A stretch of 64,000 bases of DNA, taken from assembly GCA_938045585.1 (NCBI GenBank), contig CALIAU010000006.1, forward strand, positions 62,001-126,000, given 5' to 3'. Below the pieces are notes generated by a model. The model was not told the DNA's origin. It was given only the letters and a program-made list of their open reading frames with translations, and made no database searches. The DNA comes from an uncultured Saprospiraceae bacterium (GTDB taxonomy: Bacteria; Bacteroidota; Bacteroidia; Chitinophagales; Saprospiraceae). The translations under genes were made by a program, and so were the position numbers. Positions 45,043-53,695 of this stretch are shown here, piece after piece (the stretch's first letter is position 1; each line of letters begins with the position of its first letter).

Positions 45043-46111
45043 ATTGGATTTTATCATAGTGGGGCAGGGCTTAGCAGGTAGCTGTCTGGGCCATCTCTTG
45101 TTAGCACGTGGCAAGCGGTTCAAGATAATTGATAACGCACATAAAAATGCATCTACAAAGATTGCAGCAGGTATGATCAATCCTGTTACAGGAAGAAAAT
45201 TTGTAAAGTCCTGGTTGATTGATACTTTGATTCCCTTTGCTAAAGATTTTTATGCAGAATTAGAAAGTACTTTGGGAGTTTCCTTGATGTATCCTGTGGA
45301 TATCAAAAGGAATATACCCAGTGTTCAAGCAGTGAATGATTGGATGGCACGATGTCAAGACGATAGCTATACTAGTTATGTCAAACCCGTTCTTCCAGAA
45401 AAGATAATTTCTAATCATATCTATTCAGAATTTGGTTTTGCTACGATCAAAAATGCGCTGCGCATTAATTTAGCCTTATTCTTAGAGAAGAGCAAGGCTT
45501 TGTTTTTAGAAAAAGAGGTTTTAGTCGAAGGAGTTTTTAATTATAAAGAATTAGTACTTGGAGAAGAACTTGCCTATGCTAATCTAAATGCAGATAATGT
45601 CATTTTTGCAGAAGGCTTCAAGGCAATAGAGAATCCATTCTTGGAGATGCTGCCATTTAGGCCTGTAAAAGGTGAGGTAGTTATATTAAGAATACCGCAT
45701 CTAAACTTAGATTATGTCTTGCGTCATAATCGCTTTTTGGTACCCTTAGGAAATGACTTGTATTGGACGGGAGGCGGTTATGATAAAGTAGATTTAACAG
45801 AAGACCCTACGGATGAATTTATGCAAAAGCTAAAAGAAGATTTAGCAGGTTTCCTAGACTGTCCGTATGAGATTGTATCGCATCAAGCGGCAGTACGCCC
45901 AGCAATAAAGGATAGGAAGCCTGTCTTGGGAGCGCAGCAGGACAATAAGAATATATTCATTTGTAATGGGATGGGAACCAAGGGCGCTTCTCTTGCGCCT
46001 TATTTTACGCAGCATTTGTTAGAGCATATTATAGATGCTAAAGGCCTGATGCCAGAGGTGGATGTTCAACGTTTTTATTCTCTGCGTGAGCAACACGGAA
46101 GGGAGCAATGA
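45035..46111 (+). CDS. FAD-dependent oxidoreductase (DAO-like)
   Basis: A 358-residue protein with a dinucleotide-binding motif at the start (DFIIVGQGLAGSCLG), GMINPVTGRKF near residue 45, KNALRINLALFL, a substrate-domain PVKGEVVILRI, and a C-terminal CNGMGTKGASLAPYF that closes the FAD site. It belongs to the D-amino acid oxidase/glycine oxidase-like fold. The substrate is unknown. It lies 8 bases inside the end of the MmcQ gene. A repeat candidate on the opposite strand follows directly after its stop. Confidence 0.87.
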   Translation: MDKLDFIIVGQGLAGSCLGHLLLARGKRFKIIDNAHKNASTKIAAGMINPVTGRKFVKSWLIDTLIPFAKDFYAELESTLGVSLMYPVDIKRNIPSVQAVNDWMARCQDDSYTSYVKPVLPEKIISNHIYSEFGFATIKNALRINLALFLEKSKALFLEKEVLVEGVFNYKELVLGEELAYANLNADNVIFAEGFKAIENPFLEMLPFRPVKGEVVILRIPHLNLDYVLRHNRFLVPLGNDLYWTGGGYDKVDLTEDPTDEFMQKLKEDLAGFLDCPYEIVSHQAAVRPAIKDRKPVLGAQQDNKNIFICNGMGTKGASLAPYFTQHLLEHIIDAKGLMPEVDVQRFYSLREQHGREQ

Positions 46112-46205
46112 AATTGCTCGTCTGCAAGACCGAATGAATAATGAGCCTGTAGTACTGCGGCCTTTTTCTGGAGCGGAGCGAAAGAAAGAGGACACGCCCA
46201 AGTAC
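46112..46205 (-). repeat. Copy 1 of a structured intergenic repeat with GGGCGTGTCC core
   Basis: On the minus strand, starting at 46199, the sequence reads GGGCGTGTCC, then TTTCGCTCCGCTC and a run ending near CCGCAGTACTAC. The same 10-base core, followed by TTTCGCTATACGCTC, occurs at 53584 on the plus strand. Both copies lie directly beside the 3' ends of flavin oxidase genes. I recall similar structured intergenic repeats with a GGGCGT core in other Bacteroidota genomes, but assignment to a named family needs a search. The rest of this 220-base gap, up to 46331, holds a near -7 TATTTTTA and no ORF. Confidence 0.45.
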
Positions 46206-46331
46206 AGTAGATAGGGCTTAGTCTATGAAAATTGTTAAAAATATCCTGAAAACAAGTGTGTCTGTCGAAGGCAGTATATAATCCGAACTAAAAAGTACTA
46301 TTTTTAGTTATTCTAATACAACACGAAAACG

Positions 46332-46961
46332 ATGACAGAGAATAAGGAAAATAATAATCCGATTGCAAATTCAATTATCAAGAATCATATGATCTGGTCT
46401 ATGGGGGCAGGTCTCATTCCGGTGCCGATAGCAGATTTCTTTGCGGTAAGTGCGATCCAACTGGATATGATAAGACAGCTTTGTAAGGTGTATGATATTG
46501 ATTTTAAGGAAACGGAGGGGAAGGCGATTATCACTTCCTTGACAAGTTCAGGACTTGCGCGATTGGGTGCACGTGCAATCAAGTTTATTCCGGGAGTAGG
46601 TTCAGTTTTAGGTGGTATGACGCTGGCAATTTTATCAGGAGGGTCTACCTATGCACTCGGTGAGGTGTTCAAGAAACATTTTGAAACAGGAGGTACTTTT
46701 TTAGATTTTGATCCTTCCCGTCTTAAAAAATATTACGATGAGCAGTTTGAGAAGGGGAAAGAAATGGCAAAGAAAATTAAGGACGAGGAGGAAGAAATAC
46801 AGCAGCAGGTACAGGATATAAAGACCACTAAGGTTGTAGAAAAATCTATGAGCAAGGATATTGTGCAAAAGATGAAAGACCTTGCTGAATTAAAGAAGGA
46901 TGGTCTGATAACTGAGGAGGAATTCCAGACAATGAAAGATCGTTTGCTTAGCTCCAACTAA
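46332..46961 (+). CDS. DUF697 membrane-associated protein with SHOCT domain
   Basis: A 209-residue protein. The N-terminal ~120 residues match DUF697: NHMIWSMGAGLIPVPIADFFAVSAIQLDMIRQLC and GVGSVLGGMTLAILSGGSTYALGEVFKKH, with two membrane-prone stretches. A helical charged region follows, and residues ~172-207 form a SHOCT domain (MKDLAELKKDGLITEEEFQTMKDRLL). DUF697 resembles the C-terminal part of some membrane GTPases (YcjF). No GTPase gene is adjacent. It may interact with nucleotides or membranes; the role is unknown. It overlaps tsaD by 14 bases tail-to-tail. Confidence 0.9.
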   Translation: MTENKENNNPIANSIIKNHMIWSMGAGLIPVPIADFFAVSAIQLDMIRQLCKVYDIDFKETEGKAIITSLTSSGLARLGARAIKFIPGVGSVLGGMTLAILSGGSTYALGEVFKKHFETGGTFLDFDPSRLKKYYDEQFEKGKEMAKKIKDEEEEIQQQVQDIKTTKVVEKSMSKDIVQKMKDLAELKKDGLITEEEFQTMKDRLLSSN

Positions 46962-47949
46962 CGCGAGCGGCCGGTGTCACATCCTGTGTGCTAAAATCTT
47001 TCTTTAGGAACTTAAAATATCCTGCCACGCCTACCATGGCTGCATTATCTGTGCAATAGGCAAAACGAGGAATAAAGGATTTCCAATTATTATCTGTCGC
47101 TAGTTCTTCAAACCGTATGCGTAATTCTGAATTGGCAGACACACCTCCGGCGATTGCCAGGTTAGTAATCTTGTGGTCCTTGGCTGCTCGTTCTAGGGTA
47201 GCAAGTAGGATATCGACTATTTTCTTTTGAACCGAGGCACAGATATCATTTATATTGTTCTTGACAAAATCTGGATCTTTTTTTAGTTCTGCTTTTATAA
47301 AATACATAATGGCGGTTTTGAGGCCACTGAAGCTAAAATTATAGCCATCGACTTTGGGTGTAGTAAAGTCAAATCTAGCCTTGCCTTCCTTTGCGAGTTT
47401 GTCAATAATTGGTCCGGCCGGATAATCGAGTCCAAGCATTTTGCCCGTCTTGTCAAAGGCTTCCCCAGCGGCATCATCAATCGTAGTTCCTAATAACTCA
47501 AAATCGAAAATATCCTTCACCTTTATAATCTGTGTATGGCCTCCAGAGACAGTGAGGCAGAGAAAGGGAAGAGAAGGTTTAGGATCTTCAGCAAAGTGGG
47601 CTAAAACATGCGCCCGCATATGATCTACCTCAATAAGAGGGATATTTTGGCTCAAAGCGAGGCCTTTTGCGAAACAGAGCCCAACAATAAGACTTCCTAG
47701 TAGGCCTGGCCCCCGTGTAAAAGCGACTGCATTTAGCTCAGAATAGTCGATATTAGCTTCTTTTAGAGCAGTTTCTACAGTAGGAACAATATTGCTCAGA
47801 TGCTGTCTAGAAGCTAATTCTGGGACGACACCACCATAGGATTTATGGACCTTCTGGCCGCATACGATATTGCTGAGAACCTCGCCATCCTTGATAATTG
47901 AGGCAGAAGTGTCATCACAAGACGATTCTATAGCTAAGATTATACTCAT
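46948..47949 (-). CDS. tsaD: tRNA threonylcarbamoyladenosine transferase TsaD
   Basis: A 333-residue Kae1/TsaD protein. The N-terminal LAIESSCDDTSASII, VDHMRAHVLAHF (the metal-binding HxxxH), LTVSGGHTQI, AAGEAFDKTGKMLGL and the C-terminal GGVSANSELR and DNAAMVG are all present. With TsaB, TsaC and TsaE it makes N6-threonylcarbamoyladenosine at A37 of ANN-decoding tRNAs. It overlaps the convergent DUF697 gene by 14 bases. No promoter was identified upstream. Confidence 0.98.
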   Translation of the reverse strand: MSIILAIESSCDDTSASIIKDGEVLSNIVCGQKVHKSYGGVVPELASRQHLSNIVPTVETALKEANIDYSELNAVAFTRGPGLLGSLIVGLCFAKGLALSQNIPLIEVDHMRAHVLAHFAEDPKPSLPFLCLTVSGGHTQIIKVKDIFDFELLGTTIDDAAGEAFDKTGKMLGLDYPAGPIIDKLAKEGKARFDFTTPKVDGYNFSFSGLKTAIMYFIKAELKKDPDFVKNNINDICASVQKKIVDILLATLERAAKDHKITNLAIAGGVSANSELRIRFEELATDNNWKSFIPRFAYCTDNAAMVGVAGYFKFLKKDFSTQDVTPAARVSWS

Positions 47950-48049
47950 AATAGCTTTGATGATACAATATTTATCTAAAAAATAGTATTATTGTGAACA
48001 CCACAATTGGTGAATTTTGAATCTAACTTACTAAAAGCTTTGTATCAGG

Positions 48050-48631
48050 ATGAGAGCAATTATAAATATTCTTCTTGTATTACTTATCGGGTTTCTTATT
48101 TATACATTATATAGTATTGTAAAAGAGCCAATTGCGTTCCAAAAGGAAAAAGATAAAAGGGAATCAATTGTTGTAGATCAGTTAAAGAATATCAGAACCT
48201 CACAGGAGATGTTCAGAGATATTACTGGTGAATTTGCTCCCAATTTTGATACACTCGTTTCTGTCTTAAAAACAGATAGTCTCCGTTTCGAGAGAGTAGA
48301 AGGAGATCCCGATTCAGATGATAAGTTTGTAAGAACTGTTTATTTCAAGAATGCACTAGATTCGATCAATGTGCTTGGAATAAATCTTGATTCATTACGA
48401 TATGTACCACTTGCTTCAAAAGGTACTGAATTCTCTATAGATGCAGATACTATGACGTATCAGAAAACCTTAGTGAATGTAGTAGAGGTGGGAACACGAT
48501 GGAATACGTTCATGGGTAAATATGCGAGTCCAAAGTATACTATGTACGATAACTCTTACGTGCCAAATGCCATGTTAAAGTTTGGAGACATGAATACCCC
48601 TAATATTACAGGAAATTGGAAAAACAAATAG
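48050..48631 (+). CDS. Unrecognised membrane-anchored protein, operon with DUF3822 gene
   Basis: A 193-residue protein with one N-terminal membrane segment (INILLVLLIGFLIYTLYSI) and a periplasmic or cytosolic rest. It starts with a basic MRA and the region after the helix (FQKEKDKRESIVVDQLKNIRTSQEMF) is strongly charged and helical. I have seen such proteins beside DUF3822 genes in Bacteroidota but know no function. AAGCTTTG ends 8 bases before the ATG, one mismatch from TAnnTTTG. Its end overlaps the DUF3822 gene by 16 bases. Confidence 0.8.
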   Translation: MRAIINILLVLLIGFLIYTLYSIVKEPIAFQKEKDKRESIVVDQLKNIRTSQEMFRDITGEFAPNFDTLVSVLKTDSLRFERVEGDPDSDDKFVRTVYFKNALDSINVLGINLDSLRYVPLASKGTEFSIDADTMTYQKTLVNVVEVGTRWNTFMGKYASPKYTMYDNSYVPNAMLKFGDMNTPNITGNWKNK

Positions 48632-49422
48632 GGATAGACTTCAAAGAAACTTTAAATCCAAAATTATCTTATCACCTTACTGCTATACTCAGTTATGATA
48701 ACTGTGAATATGCTATATCCAGCAGCAAGGGAAATCTTCTGTCCGTAGGCAGTTTTCCTATTTCTGATAGTGGTAGTGTAGAAGAGGGTTTAAGAAAAGT
48801 AGGATTACTAGATCTTAAGATTTCTAAATTCTACTTAAGTTCAAATCTCGCTCCTGTCAACTTTATAAAATCCAAGGATTTTAAATCCACAAAATTAAAG
48901 GCCTACTTCAAAGATATTTATCCATCCGATAAGTTACTTGCTTGTTCCTTGAATGCAGCTAAGTTAAAGGGGCAAAGAATGTATGTGGCACATGGAATTC
49001 CAAAGTATATTTTAGCCCGTTTTGAGAAGCTTTTTCCAAAGTTAAAGTTGTCACATCTCAGTGAGGCTATGTGTAACTATGCGAATAAAAAGAAGCACAA
49101 TGGAACTCTGGTATTTGTAGGTAAAGATTACCTTGCAATCTCTTGCCATAAAAAGGGTCAGTCTTATTTCTACAATAAATTTGACTGTTTTGGAGAATCA
49201 GATTTCTACTACTATTTAAGCCTGGTCTTTGAGGTTTTAGAGTTAAATGAAGCCAAGGAAACAATTCTAGTTGCGGGCGCCATAAAACCCAATAGTCGTC
49301 TAGCTAAATTACTCGGTTCTAAATTTAAGAAACTGAAATGGGTAACAGGATTTTATAGATATGCTACTAAGGCACCGAACAACGGAGCATATTATGCACC
49401 TCACTTTATGATTAAGTTATAA
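48616..49422 (+). CDS. DUF3822 protein (TTG start)
   Basis: A 268-residue protein starting at a TTG inside the end of the previous gene. It shows the DUF3822 pattern: YHLTAILSYDNCEYAI, SKFYLSSNLAPVNFIK, FKDIYPSDKLLACSL, VFVGKDYLAISCHKKGQ and GAIKPNSRLAKLLGSKFKKL. The fold may be actin/hexokinase-like; no enzyme activity is known. Its stop overlaps the start of rsmD, so it lies in the run 48050-53524 with rsmD, argS and glnS. Confidence 0.87.
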   Translation: MEKQIGIDFKETLNPKLSYHLTAILSYDNCEYAISSSKGNLLSVGSFPISDSGSVEEGLRKVGLLDLKISKFYLSSNLAPVNFIKSKDFKSTKLKAYFKDIYPSDKLLACSLNAAKLKGQRMYVAHGIPKYILARFEKLFPKLKLSHLSEAMCNYANKKKHNGTLVFVGKDYLAISCHKKGQSYFYNKFDCFGESDFYYYLSLVFEVLELNEAKETILVAGAIKPNSRLAKLLGSKFKKLKWVTGFYRYATKAPNNGAYYAPHFMIKL

Positions 49423-49973
49423 TGCGTATTGTAGGAGGAGAATTTAAGGGCAGACGATTTAATCCACCTGCAAAAAATTGGCCCACTCGGCCAACAATGG
49501 ACTACGCAAAAGAAGGTCTTTACAATATCCTTGCAAATAGAATTGATTTTGAAGAAACGCGGTTCCTAGATTTATTTGGAGGAACAGGCAATCACTGTTA
49601 TGAGATGATTTCAAGAGGTTGTACAGATGCTACCTATGTGGATAAATTTCCAGGCTGTGTGCGTTTCGCCAAAGAGGTAAGTGAGAAGTTAGAAATAACA
49701 GATAAGATGCGCATTGTACACCTAGATGTCTTTAAGTTTGTGAAGACAATACATGAAAAGTTTGACTACATATTTGCAGGGCCGCCCTATGGTTTAAAAA
49801 ATATAGAAGATATCCCGACACTCATCATATCAGAAGGACTCTTAGAGCCAAACGGGTTTATAGTCCTAGAACACAATCCAAATGTTTCTTATGAAATGCA
49901 TCCTCAGCTTCGAGAAACCAGGAACTATGGGAAAACTATATTTAGTTTCTTTTCCTTAGAAGAAAAAGAGTAG
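49422..49973 (+). CDS. rsmD: RsmD-like rRNA guanine methyltransferase with altered motif IV
   Basis: A 183-residue Rossmann methyltransferase of normal RsmD length. The start MRIVGGEFKGRRFNPP and TRPTMDYAKEGLYNIL are family hallmarks, and the SAM motif is FLDLFGGTGNHCYEMISRG. The motif IV, usually (N/D)PPY, reads FAGPPYG, so the catalytic Asp/Asn position is Gly. In E. coli RsmD methylates G966 of 16S rRNA. With GPPY the enzyme may be impaired, or the sequence may carry a change at this codon. The ATG overlaps the DUF3822 stop by one base. Confidence 0.9.
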   Translation: MRIVGGEFKGRRFNPPAKNWPTRPTMDYAKEGLYNILANRIDFEETRFLDLFGGTGNHCYEMISRGCTDATYVDKFPGCVRFAKEVSEKLEITDKMRIVHLDVFKFVKTIHEKFDYIFAGPPYGLKNIEDIPTLIISEGLLEPNGFIVLEHNPNVSYEMHPQLRETRNYGKTIFSFFSLEEKE

Positions 49974-49985
49974 GCTAAATTGTCG

Positions 49986-49993
49986 TACTTTTG
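49986..49993 (+). promoter_or_regulatory. Candidate -7 promoter element of argS
   Basis: TACTTTTG is an exact TAnnTTTG. It lies 25 bases before the GTG at 50019 and inside the extended ORF from 49980, which supports the GTG as the argS start. It may give argS and glnS their own promoter inside the run. Confidence 0.5.
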
Positions 49994-50018
49994 CCGAGCA
50001 AAAGCAAAGCATACAGCA

Positions 50019-51854
50019 GTGATAGCAGAATTACAGAAAATAACGGCGGAGGTACTTAGCGAAAAATTTGATTGTCCAACAGAGGCAGATTCGGTAGCGG
50101 TAAATTATACTAAAGATGATATCGATGGTGACTATACTATAGTATTATTTCCTTATGTCAAACGATTAGGTAAAAATCCGATGGAGCTGGGCAAAGAGAT
50201 AGGAGAAGAAATTGTGGGTGCCTTATCTACAGCGAAGTCTTATAATGTTTTGAAAGGCTTCCTTAATATAAATCTTACAGACGCTTACTATAAGGATTTA
50301 CTGAAGAAAATTTCACAAGACCCAGAGTATGGACGAGAAGAAAGAAATGGGAAAAAGGTAATGGTCGAATTCTCATCACCTAACACTAATAAACCTCTAC
50401 ATCTTGGACACATTCGAAATATACTATTAGGGTGGTCCGTGTCTCAAATTCTTGATGAGGTAGGATACGAGGTGATTAAAACCCAGATTGTAAACAATCG
50501 CGGGATTGCCATTTGTAAAAGTATGTTGGCTTGGAGTGCATATGGAGAGGGTGCTACACCAGAAAGCACTGGAATAAAAGGAGATCATTTTATCGGCAAG
50601 TATTACGTAGAATTTGAAACACGATTCAAAGCAGAATACAAAACCTGGCAGGAGAGTGCGGAAGGAAAAGCTGTTTACCAAGCATCCAAGAAAGAGGAGC
50701 AAACAGCAGAGGCATTTTTTAAAGCGTTTAAGAATAACTACTTTAATACGCACAGTGCTCTGGGAAGCAAAGCTAAAGACGTCTTGTTGAAATGGGAGGC
50801 AGGGGATACAGCCGTTGTAGATCAGTGGAAAATGATGAATGACTGGGTCTATGCAGGCTTTGATGTTACCTATGATAAGTTGGGCGTCAGTTTTGACTCT
50901 ATGTATTATGAATCGGATACCTACTTATTAGGTAAGCAGCATATAGAGCAGGGTCTAGAAAAAGGCGTGTTTTACAAGAAAGACGATGGCAGTGTTTGGA
51001 TAGATTTAGAAGATCAAAAATTAGATCATAAATTGGTTCTAAGAAGTGATGGCACCTCTGTCTATATGACCCAAGATATAGGCACCGTTGAGCAGCGTTA
51101 TGCAGAAACAGGTGCAGAGAAAATGGTGTATACAGTAGCGGACGAACAGGACTATCATTTTAAGGCTTTGTTTGCGATTATGAAAAAATTAGGAGCAAGC
51201 TATGCAGATGGATTACATCATCTTTCATATGGGATGGTTGATCTCCCTACGGGTAAGATGAAATCTCGTGAAGGGACTGTGGTCGATGCAGATGTACTGA
51301 TGGAGGAGGTTGCAGTAGAAGCAAAAAATTCGGCTGCAGAAAAGGGAGAGATTGCGGAGATGAGCGCAGAGGAACAAGCAGAGGTAATAGATCGCATTGC
51401 AAAGGCAGCACTCAAGTTTTTTATACTACGCGTGGGGGCAAAGAAACGTATGGTCTTTGATCCTAAGGAATCCTTAGATATGCAAGGACAGACTGGACCC
51501 TATATACAGAATGCCTATGTTAGAATAGCATCGGTATTAAGAAAACAAGAAGGGGATTTAGCGCAACATGATACGTATACAGACTTGCAAGAAGAAGAAC
51601 TTGTACTAATACAAGAGCTTGCAAAATATCCAGAGATTTTGCAAAGTTCAGCGGATAATTATGATCCATCTAACTTGGCAAACTACTGCTATAATCTAGC
51701 TAAGTCGTATCATAGGTTTTATCATGAGCAACGTATTTTAACGGCTGAAACAGAAGCAGCAAAACACTTTAGAATAGACCTTTCTGTACAAGTTGCAAAG
51801 GTTTTAAAACGAGGCATGTTCCTTTTGGGAATTGATATGCCGGAACGCATGTAA
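50019..51854 (+). CDS. argS: Arginyl-tRNA synthetase (GTG start preferred)
   Basis: The ORF track begins at TTG 49980, but a -7 promoter element overlaps those codons. The GTG at 50019 opens xIAELQKITAEVL and gives 611 residues, near the family length. ArgS features: SSPNTNKPLHLGHIRN with the HIGH-type HLGH, GKMKSREGTVV in place of KMSKS, and the C-terminal DMQGQTGPYIQNAYVRI and helical anticodon-binding end. It charges tRNA-Arg in the cytosol. It precedes glnS by 2 bases. Confidence 0.97.
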   Translation: MIAELQKITAEVLSEKFDCPTEADSVAVNYTKDDIDGDYTIVLFPYVKRLGKNPMELGKEIGEEIVGALSTAKSYNVLKGFLNINLTDAYYKDLLKKISQDPEYGREERNGKKVMVEFSSPNTNKPLHLGHIRNILLGWSVSQILDEVGYEVIKTQIVNNRGIAICKSMLAWSAYGEGATPESTGIKGDHFIGKYYVEFETRFKAEYKTWQESAEGKAVYQASKKEEQTAEAFFKAFKNNYFNTHSALGSKAKDVLLKWEAGDTAVVDQWKMMNDWVYAGFDVTYDKLGVSFDSMYYESDTYLLGKQHIEQGLEKGVFYKKDDGSVWIDLEDQKLDHKLVLRSDGTSVYMTQDIGTVEQRYAETGAEKMVYTVADEQDYHFKALFAIMKKLGASYADGLHHLSYGMVDLPTGKMKSREGTVVDADVLMEEVAVEAKNSAAEKGEIAEMSAEEQAEVIDRIAKAALKFFILRVGAKKRMVFDPKESLDMQGQTGPYIQNAYVRIASVLRKQEGDLAQHDTYTDLQEEELVLIQELAKYPEILQSSADNYDPSNLANYCYNLAKSYHRFYHEQRILTAETEAAKHFRIDLSVQVAKVLKRGMFLLGIDMPERM

Positions 51855-51856
51855 TT

Positions 51857-53524
51857 ATGAGTACTGAAAAAGAAGAATCTTTAAATTTCATAGAAGAGAT
51901 AATCGCTGAGGATTTAAAAAACGGAAAACACGGAGGACGTATTCATACCCGTTTTCCTCCTGAACCGAATGGCCGATTACACATTGGTCATGCCAAGGCA
52001 ATCTGTCTCAATTTTGAAATTGCAAAGAAGTATGGTGGCAAGACAAATTTGAGATTCGATGATACGAATCCTACAAATGAGAAAACGGAATTTGTAGATA
52101 ATATCAAAAAGGATATTAAGTGGTTAGGTTATGATTGGGAAGAGAGAGAATATTATGCATCAGACTATTTTGATACCCTCTATGGCTATGCTGTCAAGCT
52201 TATAGAGAAGGGCTATGCCTATGTTGACGAGTCTACTGCGGAAGAGATTTCAGAAATGAAAGGAACGCCTACAGAGCCCGGTAAGAATTCGCCGTTTAGA
52301 GATAGACCCATTGAAGAGAATATGTCTGAGTTTGTGAAAATGAAGAATGGAGATTATCCTGATGGAGCCAAGGTGCTAAGGGCAAAGGTAGATATGTCTT
52401 CTCCAAACATGCATATGCGTGATCCTGTGATTTACAGAATTAAACATGAGCATCACCATAGGACGGGCGACAAATGGTGTATCTATCCAATGTACGATTT
52501 TGCACATGGGCAATCAGATAGTATTGAACATATTACCCATTCTTTATGTTCTTTAGAATTCAGACATCATCGACCACTCTATGATTGGTTGATTGAGAAA
52601 CTGGAGATTTTTCCGAGTAGACAGATTGAGTTTTCTCGTATGAATGTAGAATACATGATTATGAGTAAACGCAGGCTGATGAAGCTAGTGGAGAATAATA
52701 TAGTTACAGGATGGGATGATCCACGCATGTCTACTTTGTCTGGTGTACGTAGAAGAGGTTATCCACCAGAGGCGCTGCGCTTGCTTGTTGAAAAGGTAGG
52801 ACTGACTAAGCGGGAAAATTTAATAGAGATAAATTTATTGAATGCCTGCGCAAGAGAGGTTTTGAATAAAAAGGCAAGTCGGGTGATGGTCGTAGAAAAT
52901 CCACTTAAGCTTACTATTTCAAATTACCCAGAAGGAAATTCTGAGCTCTTGCCTGCACAGAATAATCCTGAAGATGAAAGCATGGGGGATAGAGAGATCA
53001 GTTTTGGCAGAGAAGTCTTTATAGAGCGCGAAGACTTTGATTTAGACCCGCCAAAGAAATATTTCCGCTTAGCTCCAGGCAAGACGGTGCGTTTAAAGAA
53101 TGCCTATATAATTACTTATGAGGATCACAAGTTAGATGCAGATGGCAATGTTGCAGAAGTGATTTGTAAATACTATCCAGAAAGTAAAAGTGGGAGTGAT
53201 AATTCGGGAATTAAGGCCAAGGGTGTCTTACATTGGGTAAATGCTGCAGATGCAATTCCATTAGAAATTAGGTCCTATAATACGCTATTTACAGATCCTA
53301 CACCCCTGGCACATGAGGGTAAGGATTTCCTAGATTTTATAAATCCAGATTCTTTAATAGTAAATAATAAAGCACTCGCTGAGCCTGCGTTAAAAGATGC
53401 AAAAGAGTCGGAGCATTTCCAATTCTTTAGGAAGGGATATTATATCAAGGATAGAGATTCGGATGAAAATAGCCTAGTGTTTAATCGGACGGTTACTTTG
53501 AAGGATGGTTTTAAGAAAAAGTAG
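51857..53524 (+). CDS. glnS: Glutaminyl-tRNA synthetase
   Basis: A 555-residue class I synthetase. The N-terminal RFPPEPNGRLHIGHAKA carries HIGH, followed by RFDDTNPTNEKTEF, and MSKRRLMKLV is the KMSKS-type loop. The C-terminal beta-barrel anticodon-binding part (VMVVENPLKLTISNYP, EREDFDLDPPKKYFRL) is typical of GlnRS rather than GluRS. So the organism charges tRNA-Gln directly. It follows argS closely in the same run. Confidence 0.98.
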   Translation: MSTEKEESLNFIEEIIAEDLKNGKHGGRIHTRFPPEPNGRLHIGHAKAICLNFEIAKKYGGKTNLRFDDTNPTNEKTEFVDNIKKDIKWLGYDWEEREYYASDYFDTLYGYAVKLIEKGYAYVDESTAEEISEMKGTPTEPGKNSPFRDRPIEENMSEFVKMKNGDYPDGAKVLRAKVDMSSPNMHMRDPVIYRIKHEHHHRTGDKWCIYPMYDFAHGQSDSIEHITHSLCSLEFRHHRPLYDWLIEKLEIFPSRQIEFSRMNVEYMIMSKRRLMKLVENNIVTGWDDPRMSTLSGVRRRGYPPEALRLLVEKVGLTKRENLIEINLLNACAREVLNKKASRVMVVENPLKLTISNYPEGNSELLPAQNNPEDESMGDREISFGREVFIEREDFDLDPPKKYFRLAPGKTVRLKNAYIITYEDHKLDADGNVAEVICKYYPESKSGSDNSGIKAKGVLHWVNAADAIPLEIRSYNTLFTDPTPLAHEGKDFLDFINPDSLIVNNKALAEPALKDAKESEHFQFFRKGYYIKDRDSDENSLVFNRTVTLKDGFKKK

Positions 53525-53580
53525 GTTCAACTAGCTATTGCATGTTCGTTATAGATTCACTGCATCCATAATTTGACTTG

Positions 53581-53690
53581 TTAGGGCGTGTCCCATACTC
53601 TTCGTGCACTCAGATTATGGGCCGGAGTATTACGGGTTTCGCTATACGCTCAGTCCTTCGGACCATAGCCCTCCATGTTCCTCACGCGGT
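53581..53690 (+). repeat. Copy 2 of the structured intergenic repeat with GGGCGTGTCC core
   Basis: Starting at 53584 the sequence is GGGCGTGTCC, then TTTCGCTATACGCTC near 53635. A hairpin GTCC-TTC-GGAC (53653-53663) is nested in a longer stem with GCTAT/ATAGC. It lies between the convergent glnS and oxidase genes, running up to the oxidase stop. Copy 1, on the minus strand at 46112-46205, shares the core and the TTTCGCT module. It holds no ORF. Confidence 0.45.
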
Positions 53691-53695
53691 TACTA

